Positions 21,997 through 33,091 of a stretch of DNA of 64,000 bases are shown here, piece by piece. The stretch's first letter is position 1. Every line of letters starts with the position of its first letter. Both the position numbers and the translations under genes were made by a program. The notes under the pieces are model-generated. The model saw only the letters and a list, made by a program, of their open reading frames with translations. It was not told where the DNA came from and did not search any database. This stretch comes from Ectobius pallidus (lineage: Eukaryota; Arthropoda; Insecta; Blattodea; Ectobiidae): NCBI GenBank assembly GCA_964059195.1, contig CAXKWD010000006.1, positions 4,890,530 through 4,954,529 of the forward strand, read 5' to 3'.

Positions 21997-22311
21997 GACT
22001 GCCGGCGTGGTCTTGTGGTTAGCGTCGCTGACTACGGATCCATCGGTCCGGGTTTGATCCCCGGTAACTTCTCGGATTTTTCTGAGGTAGGGAGGTCTGG
22101 TAGGGGTGCACTCAGCCTCGTGATTCAAATTGAGGAGCTAGGCCTACTTGATAGAGAAGTAGCGGCTCCGGTCATTGAAACCACCATTAACGGCAGTGGG
22201 TGTCAGCATGCTGACCACATGCTCCCCAATCCTGCCATCTGCCAAAAGGTAGATGTTGCAGCGGTCGGGTGGTAGGCCTTGTCCCTTCGGGGATGTTGCG
22301 CCACGGAGTTT
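21997..22311 (+). repeat. tRNA-derived SINE with 14-bp target duplication
   Basis: A polymerase III A box (TGGTCTTGTGGTTAGCG) and B box (GGTTTGATCCC) lie at the head. The body ends CCTTGTCCCTTCGGGGATG...CGCCACGGAGT. The exact 14-bp duplication TATTATATGTTTGT lies at 21983-21996 and 22312-22325, proving retroposition. A truncated copy of the same family is at 46814-46930 on the other strand. Confidence 0.85.
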
Positions 22312-22578
22312 TATTATATGTTTGTAAATAACCATAACCTAATATTGTTAGCTATTTCATACACTGTAAATAACTAAATAACCAATTTATCTGACCAAAA
22401 ATAAATTGGTTATTCAGATAAACTGTACCATTGTACTTTAAATTTACAACTAATGTATAACTCCTGTGAGTTATTTTATATTATTAGACGTGGTTAATTA
22501 AAACATATATGTAACTTTTTAAATTATTCTACTAAACTTGATTGTTTTATTAATATACGTCGTTTTAATTTGACTTGC

Positions 22579-25500
22579 GGGTCATTCCATATGAAGTGGT
22601 CCAAATAAAGCAAGGTTAGTTGCTGAGCAATTTTTTAAAAAAGTTAAATTTTTTATTTGTTTCTCTTATGTTTTAGGAGTTGAAACCCATTTTTTTCAAA
22701 ATTTTATCTTCACCGGTTTAGATGTGGCGGCCATTTTTGTTCCAGCTTGAACACGTTTTTTTGTGATTGCGAGCATTTACAAAAAAAATCATAACTCTGA
22801 AAATACTTGTCCTAGAAGGATGAAACAAAAACCATTTTATTGATTATAACTTAAGCTAATGGAATGGTTCTCTTACGTTTTTCCCTATCTCTTACCTTTC
22901 TATGAGAAAATGACAAGCAAAACAAAGCATCAAAACTGGTGAAATTTTACTTTTTGTAATTTTTTTTCTAAGGGAAGGAGTGTTATATACAGCTTGAGTA
23001 TTTTTGTGAGAAAGGTGTATAGTTATAGTGTTAACATAATTAATATCAGAACCTATACTTGTATGCTTTAATTTTTACAAATTTTCAAAATCTAGTTTTT
23101 TTCAAAATTTTCCAACTTTGGCCTTTTATAACTCTTATGGGACTGGAGATAAAAATTTGAAATTTACACCACTTACAGTGCTTTGCGAGTTAGTTGGGAT
23201 CGAGCTTCATCAGATATAGTCACGCGTCACAATTGTTTCCGAGTTCAGGACAATTTTCGCTCTATATAGTTTGTGCTCATCTGCAATTCCACACCAATCG
23301 GCTCTTGATTGTTTAAGCAGCCTGCGTGTGAAGTTCGGGAATCACATTGTATTTTTAGTGTAATTTACAAGTATTCCATTGTCTCGTAACCTAGACGACA
23401 CTTGCAGTGAACGGTGCTTTGTCTAGCGTTTGCATATATTATCTGGCGGGAGCATTGCTAGGCTCCTAGAATAGTAACTGTATTAATTCGTATATATCTT
23501 ATTTTGTCAAGTGTTGTATTATGATTTAGTATTCAGAGTTCAGGCTTCCTTTAATATATTATTGCAAAATCCTCAAATCTAAATCTCTGTTCCAGCTACC
23601 TACAGTCCATTGTCTCCTTGTTTAATCTTAAGTGGTGTAATCATCTGGCCCTCCGTAAAACCTAATAATTATTCCTGTGTTACCCGACATTTTTGTTCCT
23701 CACGGACCGGATCTCCTTCAAATTACTACCTCAAAAATATGTTTTATGTAGGCTTTAAGTACATTATCTTTTTCTTACCATTACTTGTGACTTCTGTTTA
23801 CTGAGAGTTGAGAAATGTCTTCACACAGTTGTCTTGAAATTGAATGCGAGCGGCCAGTTGCTGTTGTCATCTCTAGAGGTGTCAGCTTCCTCAGAACATT
23901 CTTTATGGGAACCCACACTTTGTCTGTATCTGATTTCTTAAATGAAGTTCTTGGTCCCGCAGGATGAAAGAAATGAACATAAATGTCATTATTCTGCAGA
24001 CTCAATTAGAGTACTTCTCCGAGCCACCACTGCTCATCATAAACACATGCAATCAGGTCATTTTTTTTAATATCAAAGGTGCGATCGTGAAAACAGAGTG
24101 GTCTTCAAATATATTTGAGTTAGAAACTTTTGAGCATCTTATAATACCATCAGAAGCTGGAACAAACTTGTGGAAGCTCCTTGTACCTTGAACTCTTTGG
24201 CAAATACTGAATCGCTCCTCAAGAATATCTGCATTTCTTTCTACTTCTTCTTTCCGTACCAGGATGTACTTTATTCCAGTCAGCTAGTCTTTTTTCCCTG
24301 GACACAGTCTACTGTTATTGTCATCTTCATAAAACTGAATTACTGCTTTTACTGTCTCATTACTTATTCCTGATACTTCTCTTTTGCCCAGTTCAGGTAA
24401 AACTCCCTGCTCTTTAACTAACTCTTTGGTTATCTTAATTAATCTCTCAGATACACCAAATTCTGTTGCTATTTTCCGCCGGGGCCAATTTCTGGGTAAC
24501 AAACTTATGATTTTTATTTTTTCTTCTTTGGAAGAAATATTACATTTTTCCTTGAACTCAGCAATAAGCTAACTATATGCTTCAGCAAGCGTTTCATCAG
24601 TAATGCAGTCTTTACTTCCATCTTGAACACTTTCACCAAATCCAATTTCAAGGTTTAATTTTTGAAGACATTCTTTGAACTTTAGATTGAAGAGCAACTG
24701 CTCTTTTTTCATTACTTAACTTTCTAATCTTAGAAGCTGGGGATAAGCCCAGGCTACTGTATGCAGCATCTACCTGTTGGATGGTTTCTTCAGGTGGTTG
24801 AAATGAGTCATTTTCAATACACTGGTCAAAATCATTATCTTGATCATGAATAAGTATCTTTGAAAAACAATTTGTCCATAAAGATTTGCCTGGTATTAGA
24901 TTTACTGTGGTATTTTTAGAAACATGATCAACAAGAACTCTCAAACCTTTCTTTATAACTCTTTTGTGGAATTTTAAAGGATCACAGCATTTTTTACCAA
25001 AAATGTGATGGAATTTATCCAAATACTTCTTTTCATGATACTTGCATGTAACTTAGTTTCTACTCCATTACATACTCGCAGTCTAAGCAATTGCTGACTG
25101 CTTTCATCAAGTTCACTAACCTTCATTATTTCCTTAGTTGATTCCCCATAAACATCTTTATGGCATTCTTCATTTAAATATTTTCCAATAGAACACACAC
25201 CTTCCATTGTAAACAAATAAAACAGTCCTTATCATAGATTGTTTGACTAAACTGCAATACACAACACAGCCTAATTAGTTTTTCAAGAGGCCTATCATGA
25301 AATAACTACTGCCCTCTTCACAAGCTTGTGAGCTACTGAGTGTGTAGCCTAGCAGATTAGCTGGTGGGGGCAATGGATGATGTAACAGGAACTTTGTATG
25401 CTGCAACTTGAGCTATTGCTAATTATACTTCACTAATTGCTTTAGATTCTTAAATAGGCCTAATGTTAATTACCGTTAAAATGAAAGTATCAAAGACTGG

Positions 25501-26392
25501 AGCTTACAGAATTTATTTTATCGGTATTTAAATTGTTCAGTGCTAATAATATAATTTTTTTTGTGTATTTTTTTTTCTAAGGAAATTAATTTATATTTAT
25601 GATTTCAATAAGTCTTAAAAATGTTCAGCACTTACATACTGTATTAAAATTACATAATTAGACCATTCTTCACTTAACTACTGACTGAACAACATTACTG
25701 CTTTTAGCGAATTTTACCAGACCTTTGAGAGTTCATAACTTTTTTACTTGTGCAATATACAAGATAATTTTTTATTTTCCATATACATACCTAATAGCAC
25801 TGTAAGTGGTGTAAATTTCAAATTTTTATCTCCAGTCCCATAAGAGTTATAAAAGGCCAAAGTTGGAAAATTTTGAAAAAAACTAGATTTTGAAAATTTG
25901 TAAAAATTAAAGCATACAAGTATAGGTTCTGATATTAATTATGTTAACACTATAACTATACACCTTTCTTATAAAAAATACTCAAGCTGTATACAACACT
26001 CCTTCCCTTAGAAATAAAATTACAAAAAGTAAGATTTCACCAGTTTTGATGCTTTGTTTTGCTTGTCATTTTCTCATAGAAAGATAAGAGATAGAGAAAA
26101 ACGTAAGAGAACCATTCCATTAGCTTAAGTTATAATCAACAAAATGGTTTTTGTTTCATTCTTCTAGGACAAGTATTTTCAGAGTTATGATTTTTTTTGT
26201 AAATGCTCGCAATCACAAAAAAACATGTGCAGGCTGGAACACAAATGGCCGCCACATCTAAACCGGTGAAGATAAAATTTTGAAAAAAATGGTTTTGAAC
26301 TCCTAAAACATAAGAGAAATAAGAGAAAAAATATAATTTTTTTTTTAAATGGTCAAGCAACTGCCCTTGGACCACTTCATATGGAAAGACCC
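22579..26392. mobile_element. DNA transposon with GGGTC ends, long TIRs and 4-bp target duplication
   Basis: The left end is GGGTCATTCCATATGAAG and the right end CTTCATATGGAAAGACCC, flanked by an exact TTGC duplication (22575-22578, 26393-26396). The inverted arms are about 600 bp (22579-23192 and 25798-26392) and well conserved. A decayed transposase lies between them on the minus strand. The same GGGTC...CCATATGAAG end plus 4-bp duplication is found at 58430-61133. A 4-bp duplication occurs in the Sola and Chapaev groups among others. The superfamily is not settled here. Confidence 0.85.
23250..25216 (-). pseudogene. Decayed transposase of the GGGTC-end transposon
   Basis: Minus-strand fragments in order: FTMEGVCSIGKYLNEECHK, then FGKKCCDPLKFHKRVIKKGL and LIPGKSLWTNCFSKI (a Cys-rich N-terminal part), YSSLGLSPASKIRKL, then LLPRNWPRRKIATEFGVS (helix-turn-helix-like), VIQFYEDDNNSRLCPGKKD, and degraded text towards 23250. 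Stops and frameshifts are frequent. The pattern CCDP..KHK..KKGLR, PG.K.C..C and SR..PGKKD recurs in uncharacterised insect and cnidarian proteins that I recall as transposases. No catalytic DDE residues can be assigned in this copy. Confidence 0.6.
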
Positions 26393-26396
26393 TTGC

Positions 26397-27405
26397 CTTA
26401 ATTTTTTATACATTATCATTCCATGTACTAATCTGTATTGGTATTCTAACCTAATTCATATTTGTTTTGACATACAATCTAATACTGTATATCACATATT
26501 ATCGAGATATTCCACACATGAGTTATTGTTCACTTCTTTGTGTTGCTTTATTAATGAGGGCATAAGGCTAATTTTAATACTTCTATTCTACATAACCAAC
26601 ATCATTCTGGCAGAAGTCACCAACTCCAAAAATGGCCATTTCAACTTATGGCAGGTAGAATTCACTAATACAAAGTCCATGTAGGCAATGGCTTATTCTG
26701 ACTTTAAAACAGTTGTATCTCAAACTAACATTGTGGACTTGGTGACTTTGCCAGAACGATGACGGTCAGTGTTAAATTATTTTTCTCTACAATTTTTTGT
26801 CACAGCACTATCTCCTCGACATTAGAATTTTTCTTTCTGGAACTGAACACTTGATTAAATATACTTACTTTTGTTAAAGGAATTGATTAAGGGGTGATAT
26901 TAGTAGTTTTTAGAACTTAGTCTTGTATTTTTATCCACTTCAATCAGTTCCTTTTTTTTTTACGCATAAAACACGCCAGCCATATTAGTAGATTCTATTT
27001 TAGTGGCAGTTAGGTTAGTTTGGTTAGGTTAGGTTATGTTAGGTTATGAACAGTGGTATAATTTAGTAGGGCATACTGAATTCACACGTTTCAAAAATTT
27101 GCCATATTATATCTCCTGCAAGGTTTGTTGTGTTGGTCAACCTGTTGCCCAGAATTCTAAGTCAAGTCAATAACATAGCCATCAGTTATATCTCATTATC
27201 ATGAATTACATATTTTAAGGTATGAGAATTACAGGATGTATTCATATATATTAACAAATTTCGCACCTAATTATAATCCTAACACCTTGCGACACATTTT
27301 TAACGTTGTTTCATTTAGTAAAAATTAAAACTGTAATGTCGAGGAGATAGGGCTAGACCCCAATTTTTTTGCTAATAAAAATCACTGAAACAAGAAAATA
27401 GTCTG
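26397..27405. other. Gene-free stretch; former 3' flank of finger exon B
   Basis: No gene is recognised. A run of GGTTAGGTTAGGTTATGTTAGG-like hexamers occurs near 27013-27048. On the minus strand the pre-insertion stop of finger exon B would be at 27382-27384. Confidence 0.4.
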
Positions 27406-27467
27406 ACCTTGTACAATGTGAGTTTACAACTTCCGGGCTGTGTGGCCGTGGTCTATGAGTGTCTAGT

Positions 27468-27513
27468 GCTGACATGATGTTTCGCCGCGAGCTGCGTCGG
27501 GCATCTTCAGAGC
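27468..27513 (-). ncRNA. Hammerhead ribozyme motif, left palindrome arm
   Basis: The minus-strand fold has stem I GCT/AGC, core CTGAAGA, stem II GCC/GGC, GAAA, stem III ACAT-C-ATGT and cleavage base C. The right arm has ACGT-C-ACGT instead: the third pair changed from A-T to G-C with pairing kept. Confidence 0.65.
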
Positions 27514-27570
27514 GATGTGTCTAGCTGGATGGTCGGCTGTCAACTGCTGGCGCTTGCTCTGTCCCGCTGA

Positions 27571-27664
27571 TATTTATACTTTCTCCTCGCGCTCCGATTG
27601 GTCGGCGCTCTGCTCTGCTCAGCAGAGCGCCGACCAATCGGAACGCAAGGAGAAAGTATAAATA
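27571..27664. promoter_or_regulatory. Head-to-head PLE promoters (CCAAT and TATA boxes)
   Basis: On the plus strand CCAAT (27634-27638) is followed by TATAAATA (27657-27664). The mirror image lies on the minus strand (ATTGG near 27597, TATTTATA 27571-27578). The spacing of about 20 bases fits a polymerase II core promoter, and the 50.0-kb PLE end has the same arrangement (GACCAACC, then TATAAATA). The two promoters fire outwards, the left one in the sense of the host gene's transcription. Confidence 0.5.
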
Positions 27665-27721
27665 TCAGCGGGACAGAGCAAGCGCCAGCAGTTGACAGCC
27701 GACCATCCAGCTAGACACATC

Positions 27722-27767
27722 GCTCTGAAGATGCCCGACGCAGCTCGCGGCGAAACGTCACGTCAGC
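27722..27767 (+). ncRNA. Hammerhead ribozyme motif, right palindrome arm
   Basis: GCT, CTGAAGA (27725-27731), stem II GCC/GGC, GAAA (27752-27755), stem III ACGT-C-ACGT, cleavage base C (27764), then AGC pairing back to GCT. All core positions are present. Confidence 0.65.
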
Positions 27768-29764
27768 ACTAGACACTCATAGACCACGGCCACACAGCCC
27801 GGAAGTTGTAAACTCAGTAAACGCCGGCCGTGAAAGCTTAAGCACATACCTTGTACAATGTGTTGCAAGTGTGGCGCGTCCCCAGCTGTCGTCTCGCTTG
27901 AGGCAGGGTCGGCAGGATCATTATGCACCTCTGCCAAATGCTTGGAAATTTTCATGCGTGTTGTAAAGCCTTTTCCACAATGGCTGCAGTTAAAAGGATA
28001 TTTCTCTGTATGCTTCTGAAGAGTGCTACTAACACTGGAAATGTACGGACGCTCTCCTGTGTGTGCTCGTCGCATATGCACCAAAAAAATGGAAACGTAC
28101 TTGAACTTGCGATCACAAATCTTGCACTTATAGAGCAGGTGGTCATCATGCCACCTCTGATGAATTCGATACACGCTTTTGGAAGTAAAGGTATGTCCAC
28201 ATAACTCACAAATACAGCGGATTTCTTTAGTATGTGTAGCTTTATGCTCTTCCAACGCAATTCCTGAATGAAATCCTTTGCCACATACTTCGCAGTAAAC
28301 AGCTTTCTGTCCAGTATGAACCGACATGTGGTACTTCAAACCTGAAGGAGTTTGAAACCCTTTGTTACATTGCTGGCAAGGGAATTTATACATCTCGTGT
28401 CTCCGCTCGTGGTTAAACAACTTGGTAGCATCTTTTATTTCCTTCTCACAATAACGACAGTGAGGGTCTCGATGCAAGATTGTTTTATGCTTCTCCAGCC
28501 TTAACTCATTGAGGAATGTCTCGTCACATTTGTCACATTTATATACAAATCTTTCTGGATGAGTAAGTTCGTGAGATCTACGGAATTTCTTGTTAGAAAA
28601 CACTTTCTGACAAAATGCACACTGATGAGTTTCTGGATGCACCTCTTGTATGTGTTTCCGTAGGCGCAACTTATTAGTTAATTCTTTATTGCAAATGCTA
28701 CAAGTTATACTTCCAGAACATTTCTCATGATTCCTTACATGTCTTTTTAAATTATGATACGTTGTTAAAACCTTAGAACAAATATGGCATTTATATACTT
28801 TGTTTTCATTTCCTTCGCCTGAATCATTATGAATATTTTCAATGTGTTTTCGGAGACGCAGCTGTGTTAAGAAACGTTTATGACATATATCACATTGGTG
28901 AACAGCTCTTTCAGGGTGCGTGAGTTCATGGTGCTTTAACTGCAATCTGTCAGTAGCAACTTCACTTCCGTCAGGTTCATCAGAAGAATCTAATGGAAAA
29001 GCAGTGGTTTGCTGAATTTCTTTCTCCTGATTCTTGCTGACATCTTCAAGTTGAGCTGCCTCTCTCCCTTCAGCAACAGAAACAGGATTGTTCACAAGCA
29101 ATTCTACTACGCCATCACAATCACGCATCTTGACTACAGCAAGCAGAGGGGTTTCAGCACATGCAGGTAAGTCTTGGTTCTCGGGATTTATGCTGAAATT
29201 TGGTGCGATCTGTTTCTCTCCTCCTGCAGAAGGAAGTTGTCGAATTTTATGAAGGCGAAAGTGATCCATCATGTCGTTTTCATGATCGAAAACATCTCCA
29301 CAAATTCCACACTTGAGGCACTCGCCCTCCGTCACCATATGATGCCTCAGCAAATCTTCTGACTCGAATGACTTGTAACACACAGGACATTCATTCAGGT
29401 TCTCTTCTCTATGGTCAGAAACATGACTAACAAACGCAGTTTTGTCGGAGGTTTGAAACTCACATTCATTACAGTCGTAAGATGTACGTTCCTGTTCGAC
29501 ATGCACAGTTTTCACGTGGTCCTGGATCTCCCAGTGGTTATAGAATTCCTTCTCACAATTCGAGCACTTGAAATACATTTCATCAGACTCATCCATGAGG
29601 ATGCTGTAGTTTGTAGTTCTCTTTTCTGGATTTTCTAAACTTTGTGACACGATGTTCTCTGTCGCTTCACTGACATCGTCTTCATCTCTCGAGTATGGTA
29701 CATCTATGTCACAAGCATCTTCATGGATATACTCATCTGTACAGTCAACGCCATCACCAGACTC
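27758..29764 (-). CDS. C2H2 zinc-finger exon B, C-terminus now encoded by a PLE
   Basis: This large exon follows a TTTTCAG acceptor and opens in phase 0 with ESGDGVDCTDEYIHEDACD, an acidic lead. About 14 C2H2 fingers follow, from FKCSNCEKEF to FNCSHCGKGF. A degenerate finger (NECPVCYKSF...) lacks its last histidine. The penultimate finger has lost both cysteines (ERPYISSVSSTLQKH), unlike its paralogue in exon C (YKCPHCPLTF). After HIVQG the frame runs into the PLE insert, adding MCLSFHGRRLLSLQLPG and about a dozen more residues before the stop at 27758. Without the insert the frame would close at 27382-27384. A CAAG|GTATGT donor-like site at the junction could allow splicing instead. Probable nuclear DNA-binding protein; paralogue of exon C. 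Confidence 0.85.
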   Translation of the reverse strand, partial: ESGDGVDCTDEYIHEDACDIDVPYSRDEDDVSEATENIVSQSLENPEKRTTNYSILMDESDEMYFKCSNCEKEFYNHWEIQDHVKTVHVEQERTSYDCNECEFQTSDKTAFVSHVSDHREENLNECPVCYKSFESEDLLRHHMVTEGECLKCGICGDVFDHENDMMDHFRLHKIRQLPSAGGEKQIAPNFSINPENQDLPACAETPLLAVVKMRDCDGVVELLVNNPVSVAEGREAAQLEDVSKNQEKEIQQTTAFPLDSSDEPDGSEVATDRLQLKHHELTHPERAVHQCDICHKRFLTQLRLRKHIENIHNDSGEGNENKVYKCHICSKVLTTYHNLKRHVRNHEKCSGSITCSICNKELTNKLRLRKHIQEVHPETHQCAFCQKVFSNKKFRRSHELTHPERFVYKCDKCDETFLNELRLEKHKTILHRDPHCRYCEKEIKDATKLFNHERRHEMYKFPCQQCNKGFQTPSGLKYHMSVHTGQKAVYCEVCGKGFHSGIALEEHKATHTKEIRCICELCGHTFTSKSVYRIHQRWHDDHLLYKCKICDRKFKYVSIFLVHMRRAHTGERPYISSVSSTLQKHTEKYPFNCSHCGKGFTTRMKISKHLAEVHNDPADPASSETTAGDAPHLQHIVQGMCLSFHGRRLLSLQLPGCVAVVYECLVLT

Positions 29765-29871
29765 CTGAAAAGAAAGTAAACAGAAATAACATATTTTCAC
29801 ATACAGAATAGTGGGTTCAATAAAACATCCATATCGGTCCCAAATTTCCACTGAGTCATATCCAATAAAAA

Positions 29872-30445
29872 GATGTGTTTAAAATTATTACAAAATCAGT
29901 GGATAAAGGTTAAAAAATTAAAACACAACATTTCAACTCTGCCCTTGAACCAGAATATACGAGCATGATAGGGATGTAAATAGTTGGAAATGCTCTACTG
30001 GACTCAGTCAGCATATGACGGAAAACAAGCATGGTATTGGTGAAGTAAACATTGTAAAAATCGAGGATTATTACGTAAAAAGAAAGGTATATGAGGCATG
30101 GTGCATAATCGGCAACCAGGGGGTGTGTAGGGGATGAATGGCTGGATGTAATGAGGAGACTGAAAAGGGAAATTCCAGTGGTAAAAATTCCCCGGCCGCC
30201 TGCGGAATGCATAGAGGAGGAAATGTTTGACATTCCAAAGGACTGGAAAGAAAGATATTTCAGAAACAATGTTTTTATCGATGGTTACCGTGACGAAAAT
30301 CAATCTTCTTCATGATCAGTACTGTGTGAGAAGCCACCTGAGGAAGACTCAAGGGCAGAGTTGAAATGTTGTGTTTTAATTTTTTAACCTTTATCCTCTG
30401 ATTTTCTAATAATTTTAAACATATCTTTTTGTTAGATAGTGGGTT
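29872..30445 (+). mobile_element. PLE fragment with inverted end, intronic
   Basis: The plus strand encodes a GIY-YIG C-terminal part: EHDRDVNSWKCSTGLSQHMT, ENKHGIGEVNIVKIEDYY and VKRKVYEAW, aligning with EHERDVRNERTNTGLCQQMS in the PLE at 34.5-35.1 kb. It ends in a hammerhead motif (30335-30373). The first 80 bases (29872-29950) are an inverted copy of its last 80 (30360-30440), so this is again a head-to-head arrangement. It lies in the intron between linker B and finger exon B. Confidence 0.7.
30335..30373 (+). ncRNA. Hammerhead-like motif of the intronic PLE
   Basis: Stem I CAC/GTG, core CTGAGGA (30338-30344), stem II GACTC/GAGTT with one wobble pair, GAAA (30363-30366), short stem III ATGT with a G-T pair, cleavage base T. 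All core bases are present, but stem III is weak. Confidence 0.5.
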
Positions 30446-31057
30446 TAATTCTGTTCTCTTGAATAATATCCACTCGTATTGAATAACTAGCAGGTGCCAC
30501 GATAATTTACTCAACTGCTAGATGTTTTATTTAAATCATTTATTTAACAGAAATAAGTAAGAAAGTTTATTGAATCAGAAATAATAACACACTATAAGCG
30601 ACAAGGGGACTGTTTCACTGATGACTTGTTCTTGTCATTTCCACATTTTGAAACTACAGACACAGAGAGGCTAGTTTCAACTTTCATGAAGCACTTCAAT
30701 CAACTCGTTCTCAAGTCCAGACAAAACTCTCAAGGTATTAAAACTCGGACTATCATACTATGTATTGTGCTCGTTAATATAGGCCAAAGTAAAAAAAAAT
30801 AACAACTAATTTAAACAGCACATGACTAATCCTAAACACTTAAAACACAATATCATAATGAAGTGAAGCAAGAGGCTATGTTAATTAAGTGAAACGGTTG
30901 ACACTTAAACACTTTAGACTTCACTTTTACTTACATTTTTGCAGAACGTACATTCCATGGGCTTTGCCCACATTTTCAACTGCTAATTGACTAGTTAACC
31001 AAAGTCTAAAGTGTTTAAACGTCACCCATCTCATTGAATTAACTTAGAGGTACTACG

Positions 31058-31316
31058 GTCTACCCTCGATATAATGCCACCCTCGCACTGCGCCAATAAA
31101 TGCAAGTGAACGGATCTTCTCCCATATAAAATACATAAGAAACCTCGTTACTGTGCCAATTCATTTAGTGCCAGTGAACATAAGACAAGATTTTTACAAA
31201 ATATTGCTTGCAATGATTTCATTTTTTTTTTTTAGTTCCAGAATTCTTTTAAAACCGGCATGAATGTTAGGAAGATTATTTAAGAAATATACTGAACTGT
31301 ATTTCCAAGAAGCAAT
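31058..31316 (+). mobile_element. Truncated Tigger end
   Basis: It begins with the terminal repeat CTACGGTCTACCCTCGATAT. It then shares GATCTTCTCCCATATAAA and ACAAGATTTTTACAAAATAT with 50445-50627, where a Tigger transposase N-terminus follows. It breaks off at about 31316. Confidence 0.55.
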
Positions 31317-31479
31317 ATTTGATGGCGGATTTCCAGAGAAACCCAAGAAGAAAATGGGAAGTAAATGGATGGAAGCAACATCGCGAAACAATGAAGAAGT
31401 TTTGGGGAAACAAGAAGAAGACAACTGTTTCATGTGGTCCTAAGCTGGCCTAATCGAAAGAGTAATAATAATAATAATA

Positions 31480-31579
31480 ATTGCTTTCCTAAACTTTTCT
31501 GTTTGCAATATCGTCCTTTCCAACTTCCTTGAAAAATGCTGTATTTTTTTTTTTTTTTTTCTTCTTACTTACTTGCTTG

Positions 31580-31645
<66 letters not shown>

Positions 31646-32186
31646 TAGTGATCAAAAATTTGTTTGGTAAGTCTGTCTCTTTCCATTCTGAAAATGTGAC
31701 CATAGAATCTTAATCTTTTTTCCTGAAAGCATGGCCTATTTTTTCTGTTTGTTTGTATAACTCCTTTTCTGGTCTCGGTTTGTATATGTTATTCTCCCAA
31801 ATTGGTCCCATAATTTTCCTTCTTCTCTGTTTTGCTTATTCTTCTATCTGAGAAGGTGTTTATACACTCTGTTGCGTACAGAGCTTCTGGTAAGATTACA
31901 GTTTTATTATTATTATTATTATTATATTATTATTATATACTTTAGGGTATGCTTGATTTTTTAAACTGAAATAAAAAGAAAATGCATTTTTTTTTTTTCC
32001 AAAATTGCAAAATCATCACTTCTGTCATCCCTTGTGCTTTCACAACCTATTGTTCTACTGCAGGCGGGATGATTAATATGGCAGTGATATGGAAATCAAT
32101 CAATTCATTTTGAATTCTAGAGAAAAGGCAGCTTCGACAGATTCTCTCTCAGTGGCTGTGAACTTGTCCGGTAATTAGAGTTGTAA
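31480..32186. other. Gene-free stretch with microsatellites
   Basis: A T run at about 31545-31561 is followed by a tetranucleotide TTAC array (about 31562-31644). An ATT run lies near 31903-31935. No gene is recognised. Confidence 0.6.
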
Positions 32187-32194
32187 ATTTTAGG

Positions 32195-33091
32195 TAGAGG
32201 TGTTTGTTTTTGTTGATTAGTGATAAAACGAAATGATGTATTCTGATGTCAAGATTACATTATCTTGATATATTAAGATGTTAGGTACCATTTGCAGGCA
32301 AATGTAAGCCGTGAAATAACGTGAATTTCGTAAATAAAACCACAAACCCCGTAATCCACGAAATAAAACCTATTTTTGGTATTTTTTCCTATAAATCGAT
32401 ACAAGTATCACGCACAATGCGCGGGAAAAATAACAGAATAGTTATTTTAAAACTGTTGCAAAATAACTACTTCACGCCATCCAGCTTCAGGAAGTAGTTG
32501 CTGCTTCTGCCCCTGGAACTGTTATCTTGTAACTGCTTCATGCAGCAATCACTGGGTTTTTTTGTAGCTGCTTCTTCTGGCCTCGTCTTAGCACAGACAT
32601 AGAAAAATAAGACCATGGTGACAAAACAGTTTCTCCCGCCGCAACAGAATAGCAGGTAGCAGGTTATTTTGAAACTGTTTTGTTTAAGAAGCAGTAACAA
32701 TTGAAACAGTTTCACATTGTGGTAGCCAACAGTCTTTTTAACTAACTGGAGTTATTTTGCCTAACTTCTACTACCCACCCTATGGATTAGCGAACAACCA
32801 AAAAACTGATACAAAAACAATTTTTTAAATTGTTTCGGTAACTTTCTTGAATAAATAAGACATTTTCTTGCTCTGAACATGCCATTTTATTATTTTTATT
32901 ATAATTATTATTATTATTATTAGGCCTATTATAATATTAATAATAATAACAATAATAATAGGCCTAATAATAATATATGCATGATGTCCTTCGTCTTTAG
33001 TGACTTTAAGAGATAAAAACAAAAAACACCACCTTTTGAATTTTAAAACAACAAATCTTACAAAAAATAAAAACATTTTCAAACACCTCTA
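32195..33091. mobile_element. hAT-type MITE
   Basis: The inverted ends are TAGAGGTGTTTG and CAAACACCTCTA, with an exact 8-bp duplication ATTTTAGG at 32187-32194 and 33092-33099. The end sequence resembles the CAGAGGTGTACA family at 9563-10291. It has no coding content and includes an AT-rich trinucleotide stretch at 32890-32975. Confidence 0.8.

Larger units (their letters stand above)
27421..27847. mobile_element. Palindromic PLE terminal dimer inserted in finger exon B
   Basis: A 427-bp insert is flanked by the exact 15-bp duplication ACCTTGTACAATGTG (27406-27420, 27848-27862). About 395 bp of it is a near-perfect palindrome centred at about 27618. Each arm carries, outward, CCAAT, TATAAATA, a hammerhead motif and GACCACGGCCACACAGCCCGG. 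A 30-base asymmetric tail follows on the right only. The arms match the PLE end at 49960-50180. This is two PLE terminal units head to head without RT. Confidence 0.8.

Noticed and set aside
24284..25216. Three small minus frames taken as host genes
   Set aside because: They lie inside TIRs with a 4-bp duplication and are fragments of one decayed transposase.
27013..27048. Insect telomere repeat (TTAGG)n
   Set aside because: The run is GGTTAGGTTAGGTTATG with hexamer-like irregular units and very short. It resembles the common GGTTAGGTTAGG word of insect introns and gives no sign of a telomere.
31562..31644. CRISPR-like array
   Set aside because: It is a simple tetranucleotide microsatellite with no spacers, and the DNA is eukaryotic.
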